NCBI RefSeq assembly: GCF_000227135.1
Contig: NC_018263.1
Span: 2,260,259 to 2,324,258, forward strand
Reading direction: 5' to 3'
From: Leishmania donovani
Lineage: Eukaryota > Euglenozoa > Kinetoplastea > Trypanosomatida > Trypanosomatidae
DNA length: 64,000 bases
Under the pieces are notes generated by a model. That model ran no database searches and was not told the origin of the DNA. It saw only the letters and a program-made list of their open reading frames with translations. Below are positions 32,391-42,631 of the stretch, one piece after another (the first letter of the stretch is position 1; every line of letters starts with the position of its first letter). A program made the position numbers and the translations under genes.

Positions 32391-32939
32391 CTACTGCGAC
32401 AATGCGTAGCGCGCATACAGCTTCTGAAACGCAGTGATATCTGCACTGAGGCTGCTAGAGATCAGATAGCGGCGAAAAGTGTCGAGTGTCTGAGAGTTCC
32501 GTCAGATTTTTTGCTGCCACACAAAAAGGCAGAGCGTGAAGACGAGCGAAAAAAAAAAGAGGATCGAAGTCCCAGCAGACCATCCATGAAAAGGACGGTA
32601 ATGCACGAGGTTGAAAGTGAGCATTTCGCACACCCAGGATGCGGGGAAGCCATTCCGATGTTGGATGCTGTCGTCGTAGAAGAGCGCCACCAGCGCCGAA
32701 ACTCATCGTGCACGGCGAAGCCATTACATAAATTGTGCATCCTCCTGTAACATGTCGATGAACATGAGAACGCGCACAAAGTTGCCACCGCGGCGCGCTC
32801 GTTCACCCCTCAAAACCTGATATTCCGAATGGCCTTTTGTCGGGGTGATCATTCTACCCTGAGTCTCCTTTCGATCGCACAGTCCCCTGAGTGTATCCTC
32901 GTCGTTTTTATTCTGCTTTCGGCACGCGCCTGACAGCAT
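32391..32939 (-). pseudogene. Decayed coding-like frame with three in-frame stops
   Basis: One minus-strand reading frame of 549 nt reads like protein but is broken by stops at 32724-32726, 32703-32705 and 32502-32504. Legible pieces include FVRVLMFIDMLQEDAQFM, VALFYDDSIQHRNGFPASW, a membrane-like segment (ILFFFSLVFTLCLFVW) after a run of T, and LISSSLSADITAFQKLYARY before a final stop. Short same-sense fragments also appear in the next frame (NGFAVHDEFRRWW), suggesting frameshifts. The right part is duplicated across the gap at 33026. The family is not recognised. Confidence 0.4.
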
Positions 32940-33025
32940 AAAACCTTGACATACCGAAATGAACTCGTCATTTTGTTTCCCCCTTTAAGCGCTCTCCTGC
33001 CACAAACAAGTCAACAAAGTCTACG

Positions 33026-33124
33026 NNNNNNNNNNNNNNNNNNNNNNNNNNNNNNNNNNNNNNNNNNNNNNNNNNNNNNNNNNNNNNNNNNNNNNNNNNN
33101 NNNNNNNNNNNNNNNNNNNNNNNN
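33026..33124. other. Assembly gap, 99 N, with a 390-bp exact duplication on both sides
   Basis: 32636-33025 is repeated base for base as 33125-33514. This is the pattern produced when overlapping contig ends are placed in a scaffold without being merged. Confidence 0.97.
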
Positions 33125-33752
33125 AGGATGCGGGGAAGCCATTCCGATGTTGGATGCTGTCGTCGTAGAAGAGCGCCACCAGCGCCGAAACTCATCGTGC
33201 ACGGCGAAGCCATTACATAAATTGTGCATCCTCCTGTAACATGTCGATGAACATGAGAACGCGCACAAAGTTGCCACCGCGGCGCGCTCGTTCACCCCTC
33301 AAAACCTGATATTCCGAATGGCCTTTTGTCGGGGTGATCATTCTACCCTGAGTCTCCTTTCGATCGCACAGTCCCCTGAGTGTATCCTCGTCGTTTTTAT
33401 TCTGCTTTCGGCACGCGCCTGACAGCATAAAACCTTGACATACCGAAATGAACTCGTCATTTTGTTTCCCCCTTTAAGCGCTCTCCTGCCACAAACAAGT
33501 CAACAAAGTCTACGCATGTAGGCACGCGCCACCCGCCACTGTGGCATTACGGACAAATCCGCGTCAACCGGGACAGGCCGTCCTGCCCTCAAACCGGGCC
33601 ATGCATCTCGCCGGCTCTTATCGTCACCTCCTCGTCCCTTTCGTCGGGTACCCGCGGCGCAGCCGGCGTCCGGCGAACAGTCGGATGGGCTGCAGGCCCT
33701 GATCCAAGCGGGCCGCGCTCAGGGTTCTGCTCGAGGGCAGGGGCGGTGGCGC

Positions 33753-34120
33753 CGCCTGTCGTGCGGGTAACAGCGGGGTGGTGGTCCACGGACATGCCGG
33801 ATGACCTCAGGGAGGAGGTCGGCCAGCCTCAGGTCAGGGCCCTCTGAGACCCTTCAACTCGTCTGCATGCCATGCCTCTCCTTCTCAGTCGCTTCCAGCC
33901 CCGGCATTCCATAGTATGGAGACTCTCCACATGGGAGCCTGGAGGGCCCGATGGTGCCAATTCGGGGCTCTTCTCGCCATGCTTCCGGCATCGGCGCCTC
34001 ACCAGCTCACACCCGGTCGGGCGTAGGATGTGCCCGCACGTTTCGGGGCACATGCACGTTTACGCTGGTCGGTGCGCATGCCTGCGCGCTTGGTTCGTGC
34101 ATCACCCGGGCTCTCCTGAA
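33753..34120 (-). repeat. Dispersed repeat B, copy 1 (ends at an assembly gap)
   Basis: Identical over 368 nt to 34261-34628 on the other side of a 99-N gap, and one base different from copy 3 at 49920. On the minus strand it carries a 74-codon frame (33829-34053) beginning MCPETCGHILRPTGCEL, Cys/His-rich and conserved in all copies. It resembles the decayed coding end of a retroelement more than a host gene. Confidence 0.8.
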
Positions 34121-34219
34121 NNNNNNNNNNNNNNNNNNNNNNNNNNNNNNNNNNNNNNNNNNNNNNNNNNNNNNNNNNNNNNNNNNNNNNNNNNNNNNNN
34201 NNNNNNNNNNNNNNNNNNN
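34121..34219. other. Assembly gap, 99 N, with a 368-bp exact duplication on both sides
   Basis: Lies between repeat B copies 1 and 2, which are identical over 368 nt. It could be unmerged overlap or a real tandem repeat that broke the assembly. Confidence 0.97.
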
Positions 34220-34260
34220 GCCCGCTGAGGGGTTGCGCGGGAGGGTGGGGGTGCGGGGGT

Positions 34261-34640
34261 CGCCTGTCGTGCGGGTAACAGCGGGGTGGTGGTCCACGGA
34301 CATGCCGGATGACCTCAGGGAGGAGGTCGGCCAGCCTCAGGTCAGGGCCCTCTGAGACCCTTCAACTCGTCTGCATGCCATGCCTCTCCTTCTCAGTCGC
34401 TTCCAGCCCCGGCATTCCATAGTATGGAGACTCTCCACATGGGAGCCTGGAGGGCCCGATGGTGCCAATTCGGGGCTCTTCTCGCCATGCTTCCGGCATC
34501 GGCGCCTCACCAGCTCACACCCGGTCGGGCGTAGGATGTGCCCGCACGTTTCGGGGCACATGCACGTTTACGCTGGTCGGTGCGCATGCCTGCGCGCTTG
34601 GTTCGTGCATCACCCGGGCTCTCCTGAAGACTGCATGCCT
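34261..34640 (-). repeat. Dispersed repeat B, copy 2
   Basis: 380-nt unit ending GACTGCATGCCT, after which copies 2 and 3 diverge abruptly, marking one element boundary. The left flank (34220-34260) differs from copies 1 and 3. It may be an independent tandem copy or the duplicated end of the adjacent contig. Confidence 0.75.
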
Positions 34641-34772
34641 TGTGCATGATACACCGTGCCAGCTGTGCTTGACAGTGAGTGCGCGCAACGCTCGCACTTT
34701 TTGCACCCTGAGAGTTGTTTCAGAACGGTTTTGTTATGTAGCGAGGGGGGGGGGGAGAAGTTCTCGCTTCCT

Positions 34773-35130
34773 TCATCTGGCATTTTCGTTCACGCCATGG
34801 AGGGCGTGTCTATTTGGCCCGCCTGCATATGCCGCGATAGGTGGGGACGTTGCCATGAGTCTGTGGCAGCGGCGGCACTTCGTTTTCTCCTGGATCTGTT
34901 CTTCTCTTGTGGGAACGGGTGCTTCAATAGCTGTTGTGTCGTGGGCACGATTGGTAGTGGGCTGGTACGAACGTCACGTCATGCCCGCCAGTCTCATCGA
35001 CACGGAGCCTGAGCAGACCTGTCTGCCGACGCCAACACGCTGCACCCTGCCCTCGGGCACGGCTGCAGAGACTTGGCGTTCCCACAGCGAGTGCACATTA
35101 CACTCTGGCACCACGCTGTAGTGCCCCTCC
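34773..35130 (-). pseudogene. Coding-like remnant next to repeat B copy 2
   Basis: The minus-strand frame reads coherently on both sides of a TGA at 34974-34976: upstream VVPECNVHSLWERQVSAAV, downstream TREEQIQEKTKCRRCHRLM with a possible CxxC. It ends at a TGA near 34773. Codon third positions favour G/C. There is no recognised homologue; it may be a chance open stretch. Confidence 0.25.
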
Positions 35131-35911
35131 CTCTCCCTGACATTGACGGAGATCCGGTGGTAGGCAGAGAAAAAAAAAAGGGCAACAAACAGAAAAGAAA
35201 AACGAAGTACGAACAGAAAATTCAGAAGGCCCGCCAACACACATACATACAAAAAGGCATGCAGATAATAGAAAAAAAAAAAGAAACTGTTCGCCGAACA
35301 TGCTGACACGAGGACGCGAATCGCGTCGCTGCACACGCGGCCGATTGCACGTTTAGCGGTGGCGCTTTTCTTTGCCTCGACTTTGGGGGGTTTTGTGCGC
35401 ACCTTGCCAAGTGGTTACAATAATCCGTTTTTCCCTTCTCCTTCGCTTGCCTTTGCTTCTCCCCCCACCCCCTGTCTTGTTTCACGTCGTGTTGCCTCAC
35501 ACATGAAGTCAAGCTGGGCACGCTGAGCAGAGGGATAAAAGAGGAGGCGGGCAGAGGTAGGACGAGGAGAGGGTGGATGTCAGGAAAAACAGAGTAGTCG
35601 CCTTTGGTGCTCTCCGTCAATGCCGATATATGCGCATGCGAAACGCGTGCAGGGGGTATATACATGACGGTTACCCTGTTCCGCCTACTACTCACCTCAG
35701 TGGGGCCTGATCAGTCAAAGTGCATGAGTCGCGTGAAGGTGTGCGGGGAGGCACGCTCTCAGAAGAGGCAGGGAGAGGAAGAAGGGAGGTGGCATCGTCT
35801 GCATGCAGAGGGCACAGCGCATCACGCTCCCCACCATCCACCGCGCTGTTTTCCCTTACTTCCCCACCAAGACAGGTTTTCCTTCTATGATTGCCTCGTT
35901 GCCGCCCTTCA

Positions 35912-37036
35912 TCAGGATGTGTTGTGCTGCTTCATGCATTCCTTGGTGTCGCTGACGAGCTTCGCCATGTCCACGTCACAGTTGCGCTGCATGAGCTGGG
36001 TAAAGGACATGATGTACGGCACGTTAATCGAAAGCATGGTGTCAAACGTGATCCAGTCGTTCAGCGGGCGCACGCACAGGATGGCGCTTTCCACCGCTCC
36101 AGAGGTCTCGGCTGCGGAGGCCTCACTGGTGTTGTCCGTCACAAAGACGATGTGCATGCTCTCCTGCGGTATATCCAGCTTCTCCGCCAGAAGAGTGCGG
36201 ATTTTCATGTAGCTCTTCGGCATCAGCTTTGTGCCGACAAGCAAGGGGTCGAAATACGCCGTAATGAACGGGTTTAAATCGCCATACGGGGTATGGCCCA
36301 TGACGAGCTTCTGGGCTGCGATGCTGCCCGAGCTGTAGAGAGCGATGCGTGTCCTCTCGGCCATGGCCGGGCCGCCGGCGAAGCGGAAAAACGTACTCAC
36401 ATCAGGAAACACCTGCGACTGCAGCTTGCCCTCTGCAAACACCTCTGTCCAGATAGCGGCCTGGACCGCCTTCACCGCGGCGTGATCGGAGCCTCTCTTT
36501 ATCTCGTGATGAAAAAACGCGCAGAATTCACTACGCGCCACTTCGTTCGCCGCTTCATCTTTCCAGTCGCGCGCCCCACTCGCCGCAAGTGCGTCCGTGA
36601 ATGCCTTCGAGTAGGCCGTCGGCGCTTTGGCCAGTGGGGAAGACTGCGGCTCGGCCACGGCAGTGAGCAGGTCCACAAACGCCTGATCGGCAGGGAAGTG
36701 CGCCGCCATGTAGGCCTCGACGCGGGATTCCGCAAGGGGCATCATGACTTTCTGCACAAAAGGAAGTGGGGTGGTCGTTCCTTCAATGTCGAAGAGGAAC
36801 ACGGTGAGGGGCGCCAACATGGACGCGACGGCATAGTTTGGATTGTCGGGCTCGGGAAGATGAATCTCCTTCGCCTGGAGGAGCTCAAACACACCCAACG
36901 TCTTCCCAGGGGCGCCTTGCAACCTCTGCTGAACCATCGCCACCAGCTCCTCGTAGTCGATGCTGGAAGGCAATGTTCCCGTTAAGCGAGCCAGCTCAAG
37001 CTGTGCCACGAAGCACGAGAGTGCGTTGCGCAGCAT
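35912..37036 (-). CDS. Enolase-phosphatase E1-type HAD hydrolase (acireductone synthase), 374 aa
   Basis: HAD-superfamily enzyme of the E1 (MtnC/ENOPH1) group, which in the methionine salvage pathway enolises and dephosphorylates 2,3-diketo-5-methylthiopentyl-1-phosphate. HAD motif I is FLFDIEGTTTPLPFV (80-94, D83/E85). The cap contains KAVQAAIWTEVFAEGKLQ followed by FPDV (about 189-213), motif II is YSSGS (234-238), motif III is around MPKSY (K274), and motif IV is FVTDNTSEASAA (298-309). These match E1 family landmarks. Unlike typical E1 enzymes (225-260 aa, motif I near residue 10), there are about 75 extra N-terminal residues. An internal ATG at 36820 would give a 302-residue conventional protein, but the extension looks genuinely coding. 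The family is strong; the role in methionine salvage here is inferred. Confidence 0.88.
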   Translation of the reverse strand: MLRNALSCFVAQLELARLTGTLPSSIDYEELVAMVQQRLQGAPGKTLGVFELLQAKEIHLPEPDNPNYAVASMLAPLTVFLFDIEGTTTPLPFVQKVMMPLAESRVEAYMAAHFPADQAFVDLLTAVAEPQSSPLAKAPTAYSKAFTDALAASGARDWKDEAANEVARSEFCAFFHHEIKRGSDHAAVKAVQAAIWTEVFAEGKLQSQVFPDVSTFFRFAGGPAMAERTRIALYSSGSIAAQKLVMGHTPYGDLNPFITAYFDPLLVGTKLMPKSYMKIRTLLAEKLDIPQESMHIVFVTDNTSEASAAETSGAVESAILCVRPLNDWITFDTMLSINVPYIMSFTQLMQRNCDVDMAKLVSDTKECMKQHNTS

Positions 37037-38029
37037 GTTGCTCTACAAGATGAGTGCGCCCTCGAAATTAAAGTTCCAACTAAAAAGAGGCGCGTATAGT
37101 ACACAAGAATATATAAATATATATGGCACCGGAGACGAACAGGGGGACCAAAAGCAGATCCTCCTAACGCGAACAAACACACAAACAGAAAACAAGATAG
37201 GGTAGGCGTAACGAAGGGCAACAAGGACGCCAAAAGAGAATGTGGGATAACTGACGGCGAAGAGGATAGCAATCAGAAGGGAGAGAGACCACACCGTGAC
37301 TTCTGATTAGGCGAAATCCTCTCTTTGAGAACTACGGAGACCGGTGCGGACGTGCGCGTGTTCGTTTTACCTCGTTATCGATGCGAACTCTGCGACGCCG
37401 TTGTTTCTCTGCGAAGAAGGGGGGAGACACGGGCGTGAGGAAGAGCAAGCAAAATCCCCACGAAAGTACAAAAAAAAAGTGAGGCTCCGACAAAAGCCAA
37501 AAAATGAAGACCAGAATGGTGAGGGAGGAGGGGGGAGAGGTGAAGAGAACCGAACAAACAAACGAGAAAAAAAAAATGGCGGTAGAAGACGAAATCACTC
37601 GTTTCTTTGCTCGTTTGATTTTGACTCCACGACGCGGCAACTACCACCAAGAAGATAAAAATATCCGAAGAGAGAGAAGCAAGTAGAGAGCGGCCGAAGG
37701 GAGGGTGGGGGGAGTGGGCCAATGGCACAGCAGTCCGAGGCAGAGCAAAGAAATTTTATGCAAAACACAGCCGAGAAAAGAACAACAAAAAGAGAGGGCT
37801 TTTCCTTGTGTTCTCGCACAGGTGACGGAAAGATGGAGGACGAGGGAGAGGAGTGGGGGAAGAAGCGCGAGGAGGAGTCACGTGTGCGTTTGCGTGTGTG
37901 TGTGTGTATATGCTCTACGCTCGCCAGTGTGGGAGCAAAGACGGAGAGAGAGGAGGGCGAGGGGAGGGAAGAGACGGTTGGGGGTAGAGACGAGGAGGAA
38001 GAAGAAGGCGCTTCATCCAGTAAAGGATC

Positions 38030-38985
38030 TCCATCCTTATGTTCTTTGCGAGTACTGTTGGGGCGACGCCACCAAACGTGTTCGGCGTGGCCAGCAAAGG
38101 GAAGCTCGCTTTAGCGTCCCGCGCTTACAGAGTCACTGCTTTTCTTTTTCGATGACTTCTGCGAACGTGCAGAATGACCCCTCCTCCTCTTCAGGCTGTG
38201 AGATGGTTATCTGTGAGGAGGCAACATGCCGCGTATTCGAGGCGTGGGGAGCACATGCGTATACTCGTCCGGCTGCTGCACTCTTCTCGCGGTTACCCGT
38301 CGGAGATGCGGGCGCCATTGGAGCACCTTGTGCGACGTAGGCGTCGCATTCTGGGTGCGGCAGCCTCGTAAGGCGGTGGCCATACAGTTGCGAGAAATTC
38401 ATGGCTGGGACTACTGTGTGGCGTGTGCGCGCGGTACGGCACTCTCAGCTCGCACTTCTTCCAAGACGGAACGGAATTCGACAACCGACGCGACGTCGCT
38501 GGCCAGCGTCTTGTACGCCGCCGAGGAGACGCTGATGAGCTTCCTCACGTTGAGTTCGGTCTATTGGAGCTTGGAGTGCGGGACTTTCGGACGGCGATGT
38601 GGGACTTAGATCCTCTGAACACCTTCCACTCGCTCCGAGGCAAGGGGTCCCGTGCCGTCGTTTGTGCTTTCTTCCTTCCGCCAGGTAGAGAAGCTTTTCG
38701 TAGCGCCTCTGGCAGTTGCCTGCTGTGTTCGCCCTTATCGAGCTGCGTAATGCACGTTTCGGGGAGATTGCCTTGCCTTCGCGAGAGTGGCGCGATGGCG
38801 GCGCCGGGGGTGCAGCAATGCGGCCCATCGGAGACTTCCCGATGGGGGGCCCGCGATGAGACTGCGGTGATGCGGTCCTGATTGAAGGGCATCTCGTCCT
38901 CATCAAGCACGGCCAACGGCAGGGTGGAAGCGTTTTGTATTCAGGATGAGGGGCCCACGCGCACGCAGGCACGGGTGTCTCTTCG
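38030..38985. pseudogene. Possible gene relic, frames interrupted, strand unclear
   Basis: A 950-bp island of non-repetitive, coding-like composition inside a long low-complexity spacer. On the plus strand a piece reads RDFRTAMWDLDPLNTFHSLR within a 150-codon open frame (38423-38881). On the minus strand another reads AVLDEDEMPFNQDRITAV (about 38870-38916). Neither strand gives a complete protein. Probably a degraded gene or retroelement segment; not identified. Confidence 0.25.
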
Positions 38986-39929
38986 GATCAAGCTCCACTG
39001 TGACCGGTCACCGGCTTGAGTGTAAGGAGCGTCACCGTGACCTACACAATGTGGGGTGTGAATGGGCTACTGCTAGATATGCCGTCGTATGATTATCATT
39101 CTTTCCGTCTTTTTTTTTAGTGGGGAAGGCAGAGCTGATTGCACAGACTAGCTTTGGGAGAGAAGGGGACAGTAAGCGAGACTCGTCATCATTCACCGCT
39201 CTTGAGTACACGTAGACCATAGTGTGTGCGGGCCCTCGCGTTTGCGTGTTTGTCTCTCAAGTGCCGTTATGAGATCTTTGGGGGGGGGGAGCACATAAAG
39301 TGCAGGATGAAAGTAAGCAGGAAGAGCGGCACACAGGAAAGACGCAGACCCGCAAAAAGGGGGAGAACAGAAAGAGAGAGTCGTTTAATGCCTCCCCGCT
39401 CGCGTGCACATGCGTCCGACGAGTACCGCTGTGGAGAGGGTACGGGATAATGGAAAGAAGGAGAGGGAGGGGGGTGGGTGGATGGCTGTACAGCACACCA
39501 ACGTGAGCAATAGAACCCGAGGTTGAGAACAAAACAGAGAGGGAGGTATTGCGTTTTCGCAGAAAAAAAACCACAGCAGCACCGCCAAGAGAGAGGGCAA
39601 AGACGAAAAGAAAAGCCGCAGTGCCAACTGCAAACAGAGCGAAGACAGCGTTCACTATAGATCGGAGGCACGAGCCATTCACGCATAGTGAGAACGAGTC
39701 GTCGCGCTCTTCCGCGCTTTACTCTCGTCTAATCTCGCCCTTCTTCTGATGTAGACGGAAGACTGAAAGGTCGCTCCTCGGCTTCATTATGGCGGTTATG
39801 TTGAAGAATGTAACTGCAGCTGGCTTTCCGTTGGGTAGTGTATTCCGTTGCCGAAGCCCACTTGACGAACGAAGTGATCCGTGAAGTGTGCGAGTGCGCC
39901 GGAGAATCGGGTGGACGCTGTGAGCGGCG

Positions 39930-39931
<2 letters not shown>

Positions 39932-39961
<30 letters not shown>
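39932..39961. repeat. GT microsatellite, 30 nt
   Basis: Longest clean dinucleotide run of the window, in the spacer between the KAP and enolase-phosphatase genes. Confidence 0.95.
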
Positions 39962-39965
<4 letters not shown>

Positions 39966-42091
39966 CGTGCGTGCATGCAAAAGGAACGAAGAAAATGAAG
40001 GGAGTAAGGTAGTCGTCGTAGTTGTGAGTGTGAATGACGGAATAAAGAAGGTCGACGACGCGCAGACAAGCAAGGGCAGAAGTGGAAAGAGCGAGGGAGG
40101 GAATGGAGTGGAATCACCGTGTGTGAGGGACGCAAAGCAGAATGCTACGCCCGAAACGGACACACCTCGACAGTATTCGTGATCCCAGAAGATGAGGCGC
40201 GGGCGCAATGGACGAATGGCGATGTAACAACGTGCTGAATCGTATGCCTCTCCCGGTGTCGCACGCATTGAGGTTCAAAGGCCTTTGGGGCAAAAGGGAA
40301 GAACAACAACAAAAACGAACATGCTCGCACGCACCTCAAGTTGTTCCCTATGCGCCGTCGCGACCCTCGCTGCATCTCCCTTCATCGCCGTTTTTTTTTA
40401 TATGAAACGTTCTCTCTCTCTCTCTCGGCGAAGAAGAACACAGGAAGAACGCGCACTACGCACACAGAAGCGCCGATATCTCAATCTAACACTAGAGGCA
40501 CCACACATGAGCGCGCACAGACACGCGTATAAACGCCTTGAAAACTAAATCTATACCTGAAGAAGAATGACAGAGGAGGACGCTGTCGCGCCACGACGAC
40601 AGAGACGTTCAAGGGAGAAAAACGAGAGTGAGAAGACAGGGTAGAGGAGGAGAGGCTGTATGTGCGCCAGCACAGTCGGTAGCGTCTACAAAAGAAGAGG
40701 AGCGAATGAGTTCAAAGACGATGCATACGCACACATTCCTACACCAGAAGGCGCGGACGAAATAGACAGGGCGAGAGACAGAGGGCGGTCAGCTGGAGAG
40801 GAGAGGACAAGACACGCGAGCAGGTGCGCTGAGAGGTGACTCATCATCAGGTAGCTGTACGCTTGAACAGAGCCTTCTACAATAGAAATCTTTTGAGCGG
40901 CTACACACCTCCGCGGTGACCCTTGTGACGGTGACTCACGCGGGCTCCTGAAAGACAAGTGCTTGTAAATGAGTACCGCCTCCGCCAACGGCCTCACTCT
41001 TCAGTGCATTCGTGCGCTTTAGCGGCGTCCTGCTCTCCCGTTCGGTTCTCGTTTCACCGCATTTAGGGAGTTCCTGTGCACCGGCTCAGTCGATCTCTGA
41101 CCTTATCGCCGATCTATTCTCAGATAACGGCGATCTGCTTCCTTGTAGGAAAAACACCCACACACACAGCGTGAACGCGGTAGTTGAATCCGTCTCCATC
41201 TTTCACCACTTTTTTCTATTTGCAATGGCCACCATGGGCATTGAGTTCCCTTTCCTTCGCTCGCCAAGAGCTGCACAGGCCGTCGCTCGTGGTCCCTCAC
41301 CCCTCTGCACAGAAAATACATAAAAAGGAGGGGTTGGGGGTGGCCGTCATCATCTACGTACAAATACACGCGTGCCGTCGAGGTCGAGGAAAAGTAAAGA
41401 GAGATGTAACATCAAGAGACACAAAAGACCAGGAGAGAAAAAACAACAACCAAAAACAAGAGCACATGGAACGGCAAAGGCATGCTGTGTGTGTGCTGTT
41501 GATGGGCGCGTGCAGCATAGGATGAGTTGCGCGTGCGAGTTCGGTGGATGGCACACCGATGACTCACAGATCAAGCTCATCAGGCAAGGGCAATGACAGG
41601 GCGCCGTGCACATATAGACACAGGGAGAAGGAAGCGGAGGGAAAGGAAGCGAGGGAATCCTAGTCGCAGACCCGCTCTGCATCAAACCTCGCGTTGAGCG
41701 GGTACGGGACACGAAAAAGCGCAGTAATCTAAATAAAACAACGACGGGGAAACAAAGCATGATTAACGACGAAAAAAAAGAGGAGGACAACTCAAGAGGG
41801 TGAAAGGCGAGCAAGCACACAGGCGGGCGGGTGGGTTAGGCGGCGCGCTCGAGTCCTGCTCAGTAGACCTCGACCTCCCAACAAGCCAACAAGAGCAAAA
41901 ACACAGAGCAGCGCTCGCCGGAGACGTAAAGAGGAGAAAAGACGGGTAAAGGGTGAAAGAGTACTCGGAACGACCCGCCTGATCAAGGGAGCGCGTAGAT
42001 CGGGTGTACGCCATCTCGCTTTTTCGGCCTCACAGCTTCGGCAGCAACCGCGCAAAACAAAACAAAATACGAGACACCAAGAGCAGCGTCC

Positions 42092-42577
42092 CTATTTCTT
42101 TCCGGCAGACTTCTTCGCGGCGCTTTTCTCCGCCTTGGCTCTCTTGGCGGTCTTGGGCTTGGTGGCAGCCTTTTTCACAGCGGTCTTGGCCGAGGTAACC
42201 TTTCTGGCATTTGCCTCTTTTAGTGCTTTGGCCACTTGCACATCGATCGGCTTGTGGAGCTCGTATAGCTGAGACAAGGCAGAGAAGCGCTTGCGGTAGT
42301 TGAGACCCTGCACTACCTTGTAGTTCTGACGCACAAACTCGGCGAATTCCGTCTTGCGCGGCGGCCTTGCGCGCTTCCGCTTGCGCAGGCTTGGGTGCAC
42401 CTGCGCTCTTTTCTGTAGATCGCGACGCTGCTGCTGCGAGAGCTCCTTGTACATCTTGGAGAGCATCTTGCCGCGCTTCGCAATCGACACGCCCTGTAGC
42501 GACGGGTTGTTCTTCTGGTCCATCAGGAAGACGGAGAAGGGGCTAACGCCGCGGAGAAGACGAGCTGCGCGGAACAT
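42092..42577 (-). CDS. Kinetoplast DNA-associated protein, KAP (p17/p18) family, 161 aa
   Basis: Second KAP-type gene. The N terminus (MFRAARLLRGVSPFSVF) resembles the short cleavable mitochondrial presequence of KAPs. The conserved core QKNNPSLQGVSIAKRGKM (about 21-38), SKMYKELS and DLQKRA corresponds residue by residue to the gene at 2923-3297. The C-terminal third is an Ala/Lys-rich H1-like tail (KKAATKPKTAKRAKAEKS) absent from the shorter paralogue. Such tails bind and condense DNA. A run of T followed by AG on the coding strand 41 nt above the ATG supports this start. The 5' and 3' neighbours are unrelated. The family is secure. Confidence 0.9.
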   Translation of the reverse strand: MFRAARLLRGVSPFSVFLMDQKNNPSLQGVSIAKRGKMLSKMYKELSQQQRRDLQKRAQVHPSLRKRKRARPPRKTEFAEFVRQNYKVVQGLNYRKRFSALSQLYELHKPIDVQVAKALKEANARKVTSAKTAVKKAATKPKTAKRAKAEKSAAKKSAGKK

Positions 42578-42618
42578 GGAGGGCGGCAGGTGTGAGGGTT
42601 GGTGGGGGTTCAGTAGTT

Positions 42619-42631
42619 CTAAAAAAAAAAA
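42619..42631 (-). promoter_or_regulatory. Probable trans-splice acceptor for the 161-aa KAP gene
   Basis: Eleven consecutive T on the coding strand end directly in AG (42620-42619), 41 nt above the ATG. This is compact and typical for a highly expressed small gene. Confidence 0.5.

Larger units (their letters stand above)
31566..35911. other. Spacer, 4.3 kb, rich in relics and repeats
   Basis: Contains a polypurine region (31640-32110), the decayed frame at 32391-32939, two gaps with duplicated flanks, repeat B copies 1 and 2, and the remnant at 34773-35130. 33515-33752 is GC-rich, single copy in this window, and continuous with repeat B copy 1, so it may be part of the same element. Confidence 0.7.
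37037..42091. other. Spacer, 5 kb
   Basis: Mostly low-complexity purine-rich sequence with the 30-nt GT run at 39932. The only coding-like island is 38030-38985. Confidence 0.7.
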
